In this document: positions 1 to 7,798 of the stretch, piece by piece
Layout: the number at the start of each line of letters is the position of its first letter
Position numbering within the stretch: the stretch's first letter is position 1
Assembly: GCF_024509055.1 (NCBI RefSeq)
Contig: NZ_JANINM010000321.1
Location: forward strand, 1 to 33,351
From: Mesorhizobium sp.
Lineage (GTDB): Bacteria; Pseudomonadota; Alphaproteobacteria; Rhizobiales; Rhizobiaceae
Direction of reading: 5' to 3'
DNA: 33,351 nt
Notes under the pieces: model-generated
The model's input: the letters and a program-made list of their open reading frames with translations, nothing else
What the model was told of the DNA's origin: nothing
Database searches by the model: none
Program-made: the position numbers and the translations under genes

Positions 1-334
1 GCTTATGGCCAAAGAGTTCTCCAGCGGATGCCCGCGATATCAGAATTGATCCTCTCCGAGCACACGTGTCACCCAGTCCGCAGGGATGCAAGACGAAACT
101 CGGTTTTCAGTTACACAGAAACCGCCGCCTATTCGGCACGGTCTAATGTGCGAACAGAGTTTGGAGCCTTTCCGAAAATTGCCGACATAAAATCTGCTCG
201 CCACCCGCCTAATCCGCTCCCGCATCCCATTCGGCGATGATAGAATGCGAGAGCTTGGGTTTGACTCAAGCGCGTTGCCCGGTTCTCGGAACGGACAGCG
301 CCGCAATGTTTCCGACGGATCCCTCGAGAAGACT
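1..334. other. Gene-free left edge and leader of the cold-shock gene
   Basis: I see no convincing gene here. The open frames on both strands are short and have no ribosome binding site or recognisable protein features. The right part must carry the promoter of the cold-shock-domain gene that starts at 335. A small dyad, GTTC-TCG-GAAC, lies in it near 283-293, but I cannot tie it to a known regulator. The far left may belong to a gene cut off by the window edge. Confidence 0.4.
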
Positions 335-937
335 ATGGGCAAATACAAGGACCATCGCGATCAGCGGCGGCATCGGCATCACGATGAGGACGCTCGCTTT
401 TCAGAAAGGGCACCAGAGCCGAGCTACTTCCAGCAGCGGCCGGTCGTCGTTGCGGCGGTTCAAGCCGACGCAGAAGTTGTCTGGTTCAATTCCGGAAAGG
501 GCTTTGGCTTCGTCAAGCTCGTAGACGGCGCCGAGGTCTACCTGCACATGCGTGCCCTGGAGACGGTCGGAAAACCCGACCTTTCAGAGGGTATGCGTCT
601 CAAGGTGACGGTCGAGGAAACGCCGCGGGGCCGTCAGGTCGCGCAGGTGCTCGAGGTTGGCGACGCTGTTTCGAAGGTTCGTGCGCACAGCGGCCGTCCC
701 GGAGGGGCTTTGGTCGGGAGCGGGTCGCAGTTGAAAATTGAGGGAACGGTCAAATGGTACAATCCCGAAAAAGGATTTGGCTTCATCGCACCCTCTAACG
801 GCGACGCGGACATCTTCGTCCATGCGACCGCACTGACTCGGTCGGGGCTCAATGTGCTCGCGGAGGGGCAGAAGGTTGTCGTCGAATGCGGGCAGGGCAA
901 GAAGGGTCTCGAAGTCCAAAGCATACGGCTTGCCTGA
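335..937 (+). CDS. Tandem cold-shock-domain protein (two CSDs)
   Basis: A 200-residue protein with two cold-shock domains, expected to bind single-stranded RNA or DNA in the cytoplasm and act as an RNA chaperone. After a basic, His/Arg-rich N-terminal tail (residues 1-30), CSD1 covers about 45-110 with RNP1 KGFGFV at 55-60 and an RNP2-like VYLHM at 68-72. CSD2 covers about 134-199 with KGFGFI at 146-151 and IFVHA at 160-164. Double-CSD proteins are common in alphaproteobacteria, whereas the classical CspA is a single domain of about 70 residues. The frame is open up to 245, but I chose the ATG at 335 because the protein then begins MGKYKDHRD, with purine-rich GAGAAG just upstream. It converges with the minus-strand gene ending at 983. 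No cold-box element was recognised. Confidence 0.9.
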   Translation: MGKYKDHRDQRRHRHHDEDARFSERAPEPSYFQQRPVVVAAVQADAEVVWFNSGKGFGFVKLVDGAEVYLHMRALETVGKPDLSEGMRLKVTVEETPRGRQVAQVLEVGDAVSKVRAHSGRPGGALVGSGSQLKIEGTVKWYNPEKGFGFIAPSNGDADIFVHATALTRSGLNVLAEGQKVVVECGQGKKGLEVQSIRLA

Positions 938-982
938 GTCGAGACAGCGAACTCTGATACAGGATGCCGCAGAATTCCCGGA

Positions 983-1783
983 TTAGTTCGGTGGCCGCAG
1001 CCGCTTGGCGGCGCCTCCAACGCCATTGCGGAAGGCAGCGTCGAAGTTTACGCCGGCGATCTCCCAACTCGCTTCCTTTGCAAGGGATGCCAGATGCCAG
1101 CTGGCATGCCAGCCCGGCGCGTTGGTTTGCAGGTCGAGATGACCAACCAAGATCTCGTCGGCCCCCAATTTGGATTTCAGCCTGCTCAGCGCCGCGGTCG
1201 GGATGTCATCAATCTTCTGCGGCGTGATTGCCTCGCCGGACAGGTCGGCCTGTCTCGCGAAAACGACGGGGATCGCAAAGTGCGCCGAGGCGTCCTCAAA
1301 GCTGGCCCTTTGGTCGGAGCCATATTCGCCGTCGGTGGCAAGCACATAGCTGCGCGCCGTATTGGTAACTTCGACGATTAACGCCAGTCTCGGGCGTGCT
1401 CCCAACCAGGGCTTTTCCCCCAACTTTGCCATCGCTTCGTCCATTCGCTTGCGGTCGAACTGGAAAGTGAGATCGAAAGGGCGATCGCGTGTGCCTTGCT
1501 CATCATGAATTGGAATGCCGAACATGCGGTCGTGGTAGGTGTAGGACCAGACCATGCCGGGCGACCCGATCGCCAGCGAGGCGAAGAGCGGGTTCTGCGC
1601 GATGTCGGGATTGCCCGTCAGCTTCTGCGCCGCCAGTTCGAAACCTTGCGGGATGGCGGGAATGCGCGTTTCCTCGCGGTCTCCGGTGACAATGAGGCTC
1701 GAGCGGTAAAGCACATCGTCATCAGCGTGCGCCAAGCCCGAGAGCGCGAACCATGCCAGGAGCGCCAATGGGACGTTCTTCAT
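983..1783 (-). CDS. Secreted DUF2066 domain protein
   Basis: A 266-residue protein with a clear Sec signal peptide (MKNVPLALLAWFALSGLAHA, cleaved near residue 20), so it is probably periplasmic or exported. The mature part matches the DUF2066 pattern: an N-terminal block with an aliphatic strand and a QKLTG-type segment (about 25-65), then a segment of the type LTFQFDRKRMDEAM...GARPRLALIVEV (about 105-140), and a C-terminal region with LGADEILVGHLD. The biochemical function of DUF2066 is unknown to me. The gene is divergent from the CGNR regulator that starts 53 bp away, so the two starts share one short promoter region containing a dyad at 1805-1824. That suggests the regulator may control it. 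It could be an outer-membrane or envelope-associated factor, but nothing in the sequence fixes this. Confidence 0.75.
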   Translation of the reverse strand: MKNVPLALLAWFALSGLAHADDDVLYRSSLIVTGDREETRIPAIPQGFELAAQKLTGNPDIAQNPLFASLAIGSPGMVWSYTYHDRMFGIPIHDEQGTRDRPFDLTFQFDRKRMDEAMAKLGEKPWLGARPRLALIVEVTNTARSYVLATDGEYGSDQRASFEDASAHFAIPVVFARQADLSGEAITPQKIDDIPTAALSRLKSKLGADEILVGHLDLQTNAPGWHASWHLASLAKEASWEIAGVNFDAAFRNGVGGAAKRLRPPN

Positions 1784-1804
1784 GAATCCTCCCTGTCCTC
1801 TTGA

Positions 1805-1824
1805 GTAACCGTATAAGAGGTTAC
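1805..1824. promoter_or_regulatory. Dyad operator candidate between DUF2066 and CGNR genes
   Basis: A perfect 6-bp inverted repeat, GTAACC-N8-GGTTAC, lies 11 bp upstream of the CGNR regulator ATG and 21 bp upstream of the divergent DUF2066 start. A symmetric site in a 52-bp divergent gap next to a regulator is a typical autoregulatory operator position. The binding protein is inferred, not shown. Confidence 0.45.
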
Positions 1825-1835
1825 ATACTGATAAA

Positions 1836-2474
1836 ATGCAATCAACCGAATTCGTCCGGACCTACGTCTCGCACCTCGGCTCCATGCGTATGTTGGGCGG
1901 AGCGCCGGCGCTCGACCTCGCCAACACCTTGCACTGGCGCGATGGGCACGAGGTCGACTTCATTCCGAGCTATCAGGATCTGGCGGCGTTCTGCATTCCC
2001 GCGCAATTGGTGTCGGAAGGCGAGGGGCGCTTCCTCAACCGCTTGGCCCGGCATCATGAAGGCGTGGCCCGCGAAGTGCATGTCCAGGTGCTGAAACTGC
2101 GCGCGGCCCTCAAATCGTGGCTTGGTGTTTCGGCGCGAAATCTCCGCAAAGGGGATGCGCCAAAGCCCAGCGCCTTGCGCGACATTCACGAAGCGATAGC
2201 GCTGGCCGGCGGCACAGCCGACCTTGGTGGGATCTTGAATCTGACCTCAGCTTCCGAGACCGAGGCCGTCTATCTGCCCTTGCGCCGCTCGGCGGCTGCC
2301 GTTGCCATGCTGGTGCTGTTTCCTCCGGCAAATGACATCCGGCAGTGTGAGGCTGATCGCTGCGAAGGTTTCTTCGTCGATGAGAGCCGATCAAAGCCGA
2401 GGCGCTGGTGCTCGATGGATGGTTGCGGCAACCGAGCCAAGGCTGCGCGGTACCGCTTGGCGCATCGCAAATAG
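1836..2474 (+). CDS. CGNR zinc-finger (ABATE domain) transcriptional regulator
   Basis: A 212-residue protein of the CGNR family, which are putative stress-response transcription factors with an N-terminal ABATE domain and a C-terminal treble-clef-like zinc finger. The family motif is complete: Cys171 and Cys176, then Cys192 and Cys197, the last one starting the CGNR tetrapeptide at 197-200, followed by a basic tail (AKAARYRLAHRK) suited to DNA binding. The N-terminal segment GGAPALDLANTLHWRDG (21-37) is the typical ABATE opening. The ATG at 1836 comes right after the divergent promoter gap that holds the GTAACC/GGTTAC dyad, so autoregulation and control of the neighbouring DUF2066 gene are plausible. 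The ligand is unknown. It converges with the Lrp-type gene that ends at 2595. Confidence 0.88.
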   Translation: MQSTEFVRTYVSHLGSMRMLGGAPALDLANTLHWRDGHEVDFIPSYQDLAAFCIPAQLVSEGEGRFLNRLARHHEGVAREVHVQVLKLRAALKSWLGVSARNLRKGDAPKPSALRDIHEAIALAGGTADLGGILNLTSASETEAVYLPLRRSAAAVAMLVLFPPANDIRQCEADRCEGFFVDESRSKPRRWCSMDGCGNRAKAARYRLAHRK

Positions 2475-2594
2475 GGTTCCGGTGCCTGGTTCGCGACCCA
2501 AAGGCCCTTCAACTCTTGGCCGACCGCCCAGTGAACGGACGTACCGTTGCTTCTCCAATGCGACGCAAAAACGGGATTGGCGGCACCCTAGGCC

Positions 2595-3065
2595 CTAAAG
2601 AGGGAAGACCCGGGATGACTTGACGGTGCCGTAGACAAGACTCGTCGTGATAGACCCAATGCCCGGGATGCCATGCAGGCGGTTGCGGACGAAATGTTCG
2701 TACTCATCAAGGTCCGCCACGATGACACGCAGCAGGTAGTCCGCCTCGCCGGTCAGCAGGAAGCAATCGAGGATCTCGTTCGCATCCTTTATGTGCTTTT
2801 CGAAACGCTGCACGGCATCTCGGTCATGGTGCTGTAGCGCGATGCGGATGAAGGCCGTGATCTGAAAACCGCAGGCTCGCGTATCGACATCCGCGGAGTA
2901 GCCGACGATCACGCCGGCCTCCTCCAGGAGGCGCACCCGTCGAAGGCAGGGAGACGGAGAGAGGTTCACGCGTTCCGCCAGGTCCTGGTTGGTCAGCCGG
3001 CCATCGTGTTGCAGCTCCCGGATGATTTGGCGATCTTTGGCATCTATCTGTTTTGTTTTCGACAT
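2595..3065 (-). CDS. mdeR: Lrp/AsnC-family regulator, MdeR-like
   Basis: A 156-residue Lrp/AsnC regulator of normal length. Residues 8-50 form the winged helix-turn-helix (LTNQDLAERVNLSPSPCLRRVRLLEE region), and about 60-145 form the RAM ligand-binding/oligomerisation domain (GEADYLLRVIVADLDEYEHFV region). I chose the ATG at 3065, which gives MSKTKQIDAKDRQ; an upstream in-frame ATG at 3119 would add 18 unrelated residues and run over the divergent promoter. It is transcribed away from the methionine gamma-lyase gene (starts 106 bp apart). In Pseudomonas putida the same trio, mdeR-mdeA-mdeB, is known: MdeR is an Lrp-type regulator needed for methionine gamma-lyase expression, and methionine is the likely effector. 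The name rests on this gene order; a general Lrp/Bkd-type regulator is the alternative. Confidence 0.88.
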   Translation of the reverse strand: MSKTKQIDAKDRQIIRELQHDGRLTNQDLAERVNLSPSPCLRRVRLLEEAGVIVGYSADVDTRACGFQITAFIRIALQHHDRDAVQRFEKHIKDANEILDCFLLTGEADYLLRVIVADLDEYEHFVRNRLHGIPGIGSITTSLVYGTVKSSRVFPL

Positions 3066-3080
3066 GGACAATCGGGATGT

Positions 3081-3125
3081 TCCAATTTTTGGAGACATGG
3101 TGGCATTGTTTGGCAGCACATGCCA
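3081..3125. promoter_or_regulatory. Two dyads in the mdeR-mdeA divergent promoter
   Basis: Two perfect short inverted repeats sit in the 106-bp gap: TCCAA-TTT-TTGGA at 3081-3093 and TGGCA-N5-TGCCA at 3111-3125. Lrp-family proteins bind roughly 15-bp palindromes, often with AT-rich centres and in helical repeats, so both are good candidates for the adjacent Lrp-type regulator. Centres are about 31 bp apart, close to three helical turns, which would place both on one face of the helix. Confidence 0.5.
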
Positions 3126-3171
3126 GAGGCTTCATGCAAGGATTCAGGCCGTCCCAAGCCATGAGGTCGCC

Positions 3172-4377
3172 ATGAACCCCCGCCATCCCGCCAGTTTTGC
3201 CACCCGCGCCATTCACTTCGGCCATGATCCGGCGCAGCATGAAGGGGCGCTCACGCCGCCACTGCACCTGACCTCGACCTTTGTCTTCGACAGCGCCGAG
3301 GCAGGAGCCGCGCTCTTTGCGGGCGAGGCGCCGGGGCACATCTATTCGCGCATCTCGAACCCAACCCTCGATCTCCTCGAGCGCCGCTGTGCCGACCTGG
3401 AAGGCGCCGAGGCGGGAGTTGCGCTCGCTTCGGGGATGGGGGCGATCTGTTCGGTGTTCTGGACCTTCCTGTCCCCCGGCGACGAGATCATCACCGACAA
3501 CACGCTCTACGGCTGCACCTTCGCCTTCATGCGCCATGGCCTGGCGAAGTTCGGCATCACCGTCACCCACGCGGACCTGACCGATCCGGAAGCGCTGCGG
3601 GACGCGCTCTCGCCCAGGACACGGATCGTCTATTTCGAAACGCCGGCCAATCCGAACATGCGGCTCGTCGACATCGCGGCCGTCTCGTCGATCGCCAAGG
3701 CGCATGGCGCGAAGGTGATCGTCGACAACACCTACGCGACGCCGGTGCTGACCCGGCCGATCGAGCTCGGCGCCGATATCGTCGTCCATTCAGCCACTAA
3801 ATATATGGGCGGGCACGGTGACCTCGTCGGCGGCATCGCTGTCGGCAGCGCCGAGGACATGACGCAGGTTCGCCTGGTCGGCATGAAGGACATGACCGGC
3901 GCGGTCATGGCGCCTTTCAACGCGATGCTGGTTCTGCGCGGGCTCAAGACCCTGAAGCTGCGCATGGAACGGCATTGCGCGAGCGCCATGACGGTGGCAC
4001 GAATGCTGGAGGCCCACCCGGCGGTGGCCAAAGTCTACTATCCCGGGCTGGAAAGCTCTTCGCAGCATGCCCTTGCCAGGCGGCAGATGCCGGGCTTCGG
4101 TGCCATGATCGCTTTCGAACTGAGGGGCGGACTTGCGGCAGGTCGCACGATGATGAACCGTCTAGAAATGATCCGGCGCGCAGTGTCCCTGGGCGACGCG
4201 GAAACCCTGATCCAGCATCCGGCCTCCATGACCCATTCGACCTATACGCCCGAAGAGCGCGCGGCCCACGGCATCTCGGAAGGCCTGGTCCGGCTGTCGG
4301 TCGGGCTGGAAGAGGTCGAGGATATCCTGGCGGACCTGACGCAGGCGCTGCGGGCGCCCGCGTCGCTCGCCGCATAG
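3172..4377 (+). CDS. mdeA: L-methionine gamma-lyase (PLP-dependent)
   Basis: A 401-residue Cys/Met-metabolism PLP enzyme predicted to split L-methionine into methanethiol, 2-oxobutyrate and ammonia. The active-site set is visible and offset by one from the well-studied P. putida enzyme: Tyr58 and Arg60 (YSR, phosphate binding from the neighbouring subunit), Tyr113 and Cys115 (TLYGC), Asp185 (VDNTY) and the PLP lysine Lys210 (SATKYMGGHGD). The cysteine two residues after the catalytic Tyr is characteristic of methionine gamma-lyases and is usually absent from cystathionine lyases or synthases, which supports this call over MetB/MetC/MetZ. I chose the ATG at 3172 (MNPRHPASFATRAIHFG, a normal family N-terminus); the frame is open further left but runs back into the regulator. 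The next gene begins 12 bp after the stop, so the two are surely co-transcribed. Control by the divergent Lrp regulator is likely. Confidence 0.9.
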   Translation: MNPRHPASFATRAIHFGHDPAQHEGALTPPLHLTSTFVFDSAEAGAALFAGEAPGHIYSRISNPTLDLLERRCADLEGAEAGVALASGMGAICSVFWTFLSPGDEIITDNTLYGCTFAFMRHGLAKFGITVTHADLTDPEALRDALSPRTRIVYFETPANPNMRLVDIAAVSSIAKAHGAKVIVDNTYATPVLTRPIELGADIVVHSATKYMGGHGDLVGGIAVGSAEDMTQVRLVGMKDMTGAVMAPFNAMLVLRGLKTLKLRMERHCASAMTVARMLEAHPAVAKVYYPGLESSSQHALARRQMPGFGAMIAFELRGGLAAGRTMMNRLEMIRRAVSLGDAETLIQHPASMTHSTYTPEERAAHGISEGLVRLSVGLEEVEDILADLTQALRAPASLAA

Positions 4378-4389
4378 TCGGAGTTCGCC

Positions 4390-6759
4390 ATGATCGACCT
4401 CGCCCATCTGGAAACCCTGCATCGCCGGCTTCTGTGGCTGTCCTGCTGGACGATCCACAACGCCAACCATCTGCGCGACAAGGGCGAGGGGGAGGTCAAG
4501 GTCGGCGGCCATCAGGCCTCGTCGGCTTCGATGGCGGCGATCATCACATCGCTCTATTTCCACGCCCTGCGCCCCGAGGACCGGGTAGCGGTGAAGCCGC
4601 ATGCCGGCCCGGTGTTCCACGCCGCGCAGTACCTGATGGGCAACCTGCCGCTGGAGAAGCTGAAGAACTTCCGCGGCTATGGCGGCGTACAAAGCTATCC
4701 ATCGCGCACCAAGGATGTCGACGATGTCGACTTCTCGACCGGCTCGGTCGGCCTGGGCGCGGCCTTCCCGATCTTCGCCTCGATGACGCAGGACTATCTG
4801 CGCGGCCATGACTGGGCAGGCACGGAGGGCCGGATGGTCGCCCTGATCGGCGATGCCGAACTGGACGAGGGCAATATCTACGAGGCGTTGCAGGAAGGCT
4901 GGAAGCACGACCTGCGCAATGTCTGGTGGGTGATCGACTACAACCGCCAGAGTCTCGACGGCGTGGTGCGCGAGGGTCTCTGGCACCGTATCGAGGCGAT
5001 CTTTTCCGCCTTCGGCTGGCGGGTCGTCCGCCTCAAATACGGCGCCTTGCAGCGCGCGGCCTTTGCCGAGCCGGGCGGCGAGGCCCTGCGTGACTGGATC
5101 GATGCCTGCCCCAACGCGCTTTATTCTGCTCTGACCTTCCAGGGCGGCGCGGCTTGGCGCAAGCGGCTCATGGACGATCTTGGCGATCAGGGTGCGATGA
5201 CGGCACTCTTGAACCGCCGCAGCGATGCGGAACTCGCGGGGCTGATGGAAAACCTCGGCGGTCACTGCCTGCCGTCGCTCTGCGAGGCGTTCGATGCGAC
5301 CGATAACGACCAGCCAACGGTCTTCCTGGCCTATACGATCAAGGGCTGGGGCACGCCGCTGGCGGGGCACAAGGACAACCATGCCGGCCTGATGACGCCG
5401 GCGCAGATGGAGATCTTCCGGGGCGCTATGGGCGTGCCGGAGGGCGCGGAGTGGCAACCCTTTGCCGCCGTGCCTGACGAGAACGGCCTGCGTGCCTTCC
5501 TGTCCAGCGTTCCGTTCTTTGCCAAGGGCAGGCGCCGGTTCGAGGCTCCCGCTTTGCCGCGCCCGGAGAGGGTCAAACTGTCAGACCGGATGCTGTCCAC
5601 CCAGGCCGGGTTCGGCAAGATCCTCGACGAGATCGCCAAGGCAGGCGGGCCGCTTGCGGACCGCATCGTCACCATGGCGCCGGACGTCACCGTCTCGACC
5701 AATCTCGGCCCATGGGTCAACCGGCGCGGTCTGTTCGCACGCGCTGCGCGCGCCGACACGTTCCGCGACGAGCGCATCCCTTCGGCGCAGAAATGGGCAT
5801 TTTCGCCCAAGGGCCAGCATGTCGAGCTGGGCATCGCCGAAATGAACCTGATGCTGATGCTGGGCGCGGCAGGGCTGTCGCACTCCCTGTTCGGCGAGCG
5901 CCTGATCCCGGTCGGAACGGTGTACGATCCCTTCGTCGCGCGCGGCCTCGATGCACTGAACTACGCCTGCTACCAGGACGCCCGGTTTCTTCTGGTCGGG
6001 ACGCCCTCAGGCGTGACGCTGGCGCCCGAAGGGGGAGCGCACCAGTCAATCGGCACGCCGCTCATCGGCATGGCGCAGGATGGGCTGGCCTCTTTCGAGC
6101 CGGCCTTCCTCGACGAACTGTCGATTATCATGGATTGGAGCTTCGACTATCTCCAGCGCGACGGCGAGGGCGATCCGGACGAACGCACCTGGCTGCGCGA
6201 CGAGACCGGCGGCTCGGTTTATCTCAGGCTTTCCACCCGCCCAATGGAGCAACCATCGCACCGCAGTGATCCCGGATTCGCCGAGGGTGTAATTGACGGC
6301 GCCTACTGGCTGCGCGAGCCGGGATCGAATGCTGAGGTGGTGATCGCCTATCAGGGCACCGTCGCGACCGAGGCCATCGCTGCGGCCGGCCGCATTGGAG
6401 GCGACCGGCGCGATATCGGCGTGCTGGCGGTCACATCGGCCGATCGCCTGAATGCAGGCTGGACGGCCGCCCGGCGCGCAAGGGCGCGCGGCCACGCCAC
6501 GGCGATGAGCCTCGCCGAGCGGCTTCTCGGCCGCCTGCCGCCGCACTGCACGCTGATTACGGTTATCGACGGCCATCCAGCGACATTGTCCTGGCTCGGG
6601 GCCGTGGGCGGGCATCGTACAGTGCCTCTCGGCGTGGAGCATTTCGGGCAGACTGGCACCATCAGCGATCTTTATCGCCATTTCGGCATCGATGCGGACG
6701 CAATCGTGGCGGCGGCAAGCCGCATCGCACCCGGTCGGCCGATCAGGCTTTCGGCGTGA
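4390..6759 (+). CDS. mdeB: AceE-like 2-oxoacid dehydrogenase E1, MdeB-type
   Basis: A 789-residue thiamin-diphosphate enzyme of the homodimeric pyruvate-dehydrogenase E1 (AceE)/transketolase superfamily, about 100 residues shorter than E. coli AceE. The ThDP motif is intact: GDAELDEG at 154-161 and NRQSLD at 185-190. The N-terminal HQASSASMAAI (41-51) matches the family, as does the central pyrimidine-binding region with ELGIAEMNLML (about 478-488). It lies 12 bp after the methionine gamma-lyase, with GGAG in front of the ATG. The P. putida counterpart, MdeB, is reported to oxidise 2-oxobutyrate, the lyase product, so the likely outcome is propionyl-CoA formed with E2 and E3 subunits supplied from elsewhere. 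No E2 (lipoyl) gene is adjacent. A true pyruvate dehydrogenase is unlikely given the context, but substrate preference cannot be read from sequence. Confidence 0.85.
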   Translation: MIDLAHLETLHRRLLWLSCWTIHNANHLRDKGEGEVKVGGHQASSASMAAIITSLYFHALRPEDRVAVKPHAGPVFHAAQYLMGNLPLEKLKNFRGYGGVQSYPSRTKDVDDVDFSTGSVGLGAAFPIFASMTQDYLRGHDWAGTEGRMVALIGDAELDEGNIYEALQEGWKHDLRNVWWVIDYNRQSLDGVVREGLWHRIEAIFSAFGWRVVRLKYGALQRAAFAEPGGEALRDWIDACPNALYSALTFQGGAAWRKRLMDDLGDQGAMTALLNRRSDAELAGLMENLGGHCLPSLCEAFDATDNDQPTVFLAYTIKGWGTPLAGHKDNHAGLMTPAQMEIFRGAMGVPEGAEWQPFAAVPDENGLRAFLSSVPFFAKGRRRFEAPALPRPERVKLSDRMLSTQAGFGKILDEIAKAGGPLADRIVTMAPDVTVSTNLGPWVNRRGLFARAARADTFRDERIPSAQKWAFSPKGQHVELGIAEMNLMLMLGAAGLSHSLFGERLIPVGTVYDPFVARGLDALNYACYQDARFLLVGTPSGVTLAPEGGAHQSIGTPLIGMAQDGLASFEPAFLDELSIIMDWSFDYLQRDGEGDPDERTWLRDETGGSVYLRLSTRPMEQPSHRSDPGFAEGVIDGAYWLREPGSNAEVVIAYQGTVATEAIAAAGRIGGDRRDIGVLAVTSADRLNAGWTAARRARARGHATAMSLAERLLGRLPPHCTLITVIDGHPATLSWLGAVGGHRTVPLGVEHFGQTGTISDLYRHFGIDADAIVAAASRIAPGRPIRLSA

Positions 6760-7150
6760 CAAGTTGCTGCAACCAGCCGCAACCCGGCCAACATTTTCGG
6801 CATTTCACGTCCCCGCCGCGTACGGCAGTGCTAACTCAGTAGGACGGTATCGCTAGCCTGTCTGGGGTCGATAAGGGACCGCTACATCGAGAGCCCGACC
6901 CGCGATCGGCGAACTGGTTCAGCGCGATCTGGCTGCGAAGCGTCCCGGTTATCGATTCAGCCTTTCGATGCCCTCCAACAGATCAGTGCTTGGGCGACAT
7001 CCCAGGCCGAAAACCGCGAGGATGATCCCACGACGATACGATCGGCAAACAAGGCCGACCAAAGAGAATAAGACCGGCGCAGGGCGTCGGTCTGGCCTGT
7101 CGTGGCGAGCGGACTACATACTAACCTCCGCTCTTGGATTGCCCGGGCAG
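6760..7150. other. Gene-free stretch between mdeB and phasin
   Basis: These 391 bp separate two convergent genes. I see no supportable gene. The region contains a hairpin at 7071-7093 that fits a minus-strand terminator for the phasin gene, and a TTGCCCGGGCAG 12-mer at 7139-7150 touching the phasin stop codon. No clear terminator was found for mdeB on the plus strand. Confidence 0.5.
7071..7093 (-). terminator. Probable rho-independent terminator of the phasin gene
   Basis: AGACCGGCG (7071-7079) pairs with CGTCGGTCT (7085-7093) with one G-U/mismatch position, closing a 5-nt loop. Read on the minus strand the stem is followed by TATTCTCTTT. It lies about 58 bp beyond the phasin stop codon. 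The T-tract is interrupted, so termination efficiency may be modest. Confidence 0.5.
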
Positions 7151-7715
7151 TCAGGCGGCCTTGAGGTCCTTCAAAGCCTTCTCGAAGGCATCCTTGATCG
7201 GCTTGGATACATCTTCGGTCGCTCTCAACATCGCAGCCTGCAAGGCCTTGGCCTGCTCGACGGAAGTTTCGATCTGTTTGTTCACGAAGGCGGCCTGCAG
7301 TTCGAAGAACTCGGACGGCGACTTCACGGCAACCAGTGCTTCGAGGTGTGTGAAGCTGGCCTCTGCATTGGCTCGCAAAGCGGCAATCGTCTTCAAGGAC
7401 ACTTCGTTGCGGGTTGTCTTGGCCACTTCAATGGACGACTCAAAAGCCTTTTGAGTGGTCTCGGTGTCCGATTGCAGTTTGGAAAAAGCTGCCTTCGCCT
7501 GCTCAGCACCCTGTTCGGCGACGGCGCGGACTTGCTCGGCAGCCTTGGACGGCTCGAATGGAGCGGATTCCGAGTTTTCGATCGTTTCGGTCTTGCCGGG
7601 GATCTTGGACATTCTTCTATCCTTTTCCAGAGAGTGCCTCAAAACAAAGCCCCCGCCTTCATGTACGAAACCGCCGCAACGGATTTGTGAAGCTGACACT
7701 AATTTGCCCGGGCAG
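7139..7715. repeat. 12-mer TTGCCCGGGCAG on both sides of the phasin gene
   Basis: The 12-mer TTGCCCGGGCAG occurs at 7139-7150, directly against the phasin stop codon, and again at 7704-7715, about 92 bp upstream of the phasin start. The core TGCCCGGGCA is a 10-bp palindrome. The two copies are the only features here; no transposase or duplicated flank is present. Confidence 0.4.
7151..7612 (-). CDS. Phasin family protein
   Basis: A 153-residue, Ala/Glu/Lys-rich and almost entirely helical protein of the phasin type, expected to coat polyhydroxyalkanoate granules in the cytoplasm. There is no signal peptide or transmembrane segment. Residues 30-150 form long amphipathic helices (for example KAAEQVRAVAEQGAEQAKAA, then FFELQAAFVNKQIETSVEQA at about 108-127, the most phasin-typical segment). 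I chose the ATG at 7612, which gives MSKIPGKTE and has an AAGGATAGAAGA leader in front of it; the open frame extends left of this to a start that would add 49 residues of non-coding character. No PHA synthase or depolymerase gene is adjacent, so the granule role rests on family membership. Confidence 0.85.
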   Translation of the reverse strand: MSKIPGKTETIENSESAPFEPSKAAEQVRAVAEQGAEQAKAAFSKLQSDTETTQKAFESSIEVAKTTRNEVSLKTIAALRANAEASFTHLEALVAVKSPSEFFELQAAFVNKQIETSVEQAKALQAAMLRATEDVSKPIKDAFEKALKDLKAA

Positions 7716-7798
7716 GCTGCGCGAAAAGCCAGGACACGAAAGGCCCTTGAGGCGCGCAACGTCAGCCTTGGCTGACCTCTTGCGGGTTGTCGACCGGA

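Noticed and set aside
4162..5457. Long minus-strand open frame through mdeA and mdeB
   Set aside because: It lies antisense to two well-supported enzymes and gives a His/Arg/Asp-rich sequence with no family features, a normal effect of high GC content.
6968..7690. Plus-strand frame of 240 codons opposite the phasin gene
   Set aside because: Antisense to a convincing phasin and covers the non-coding stretch before it; no start signals.
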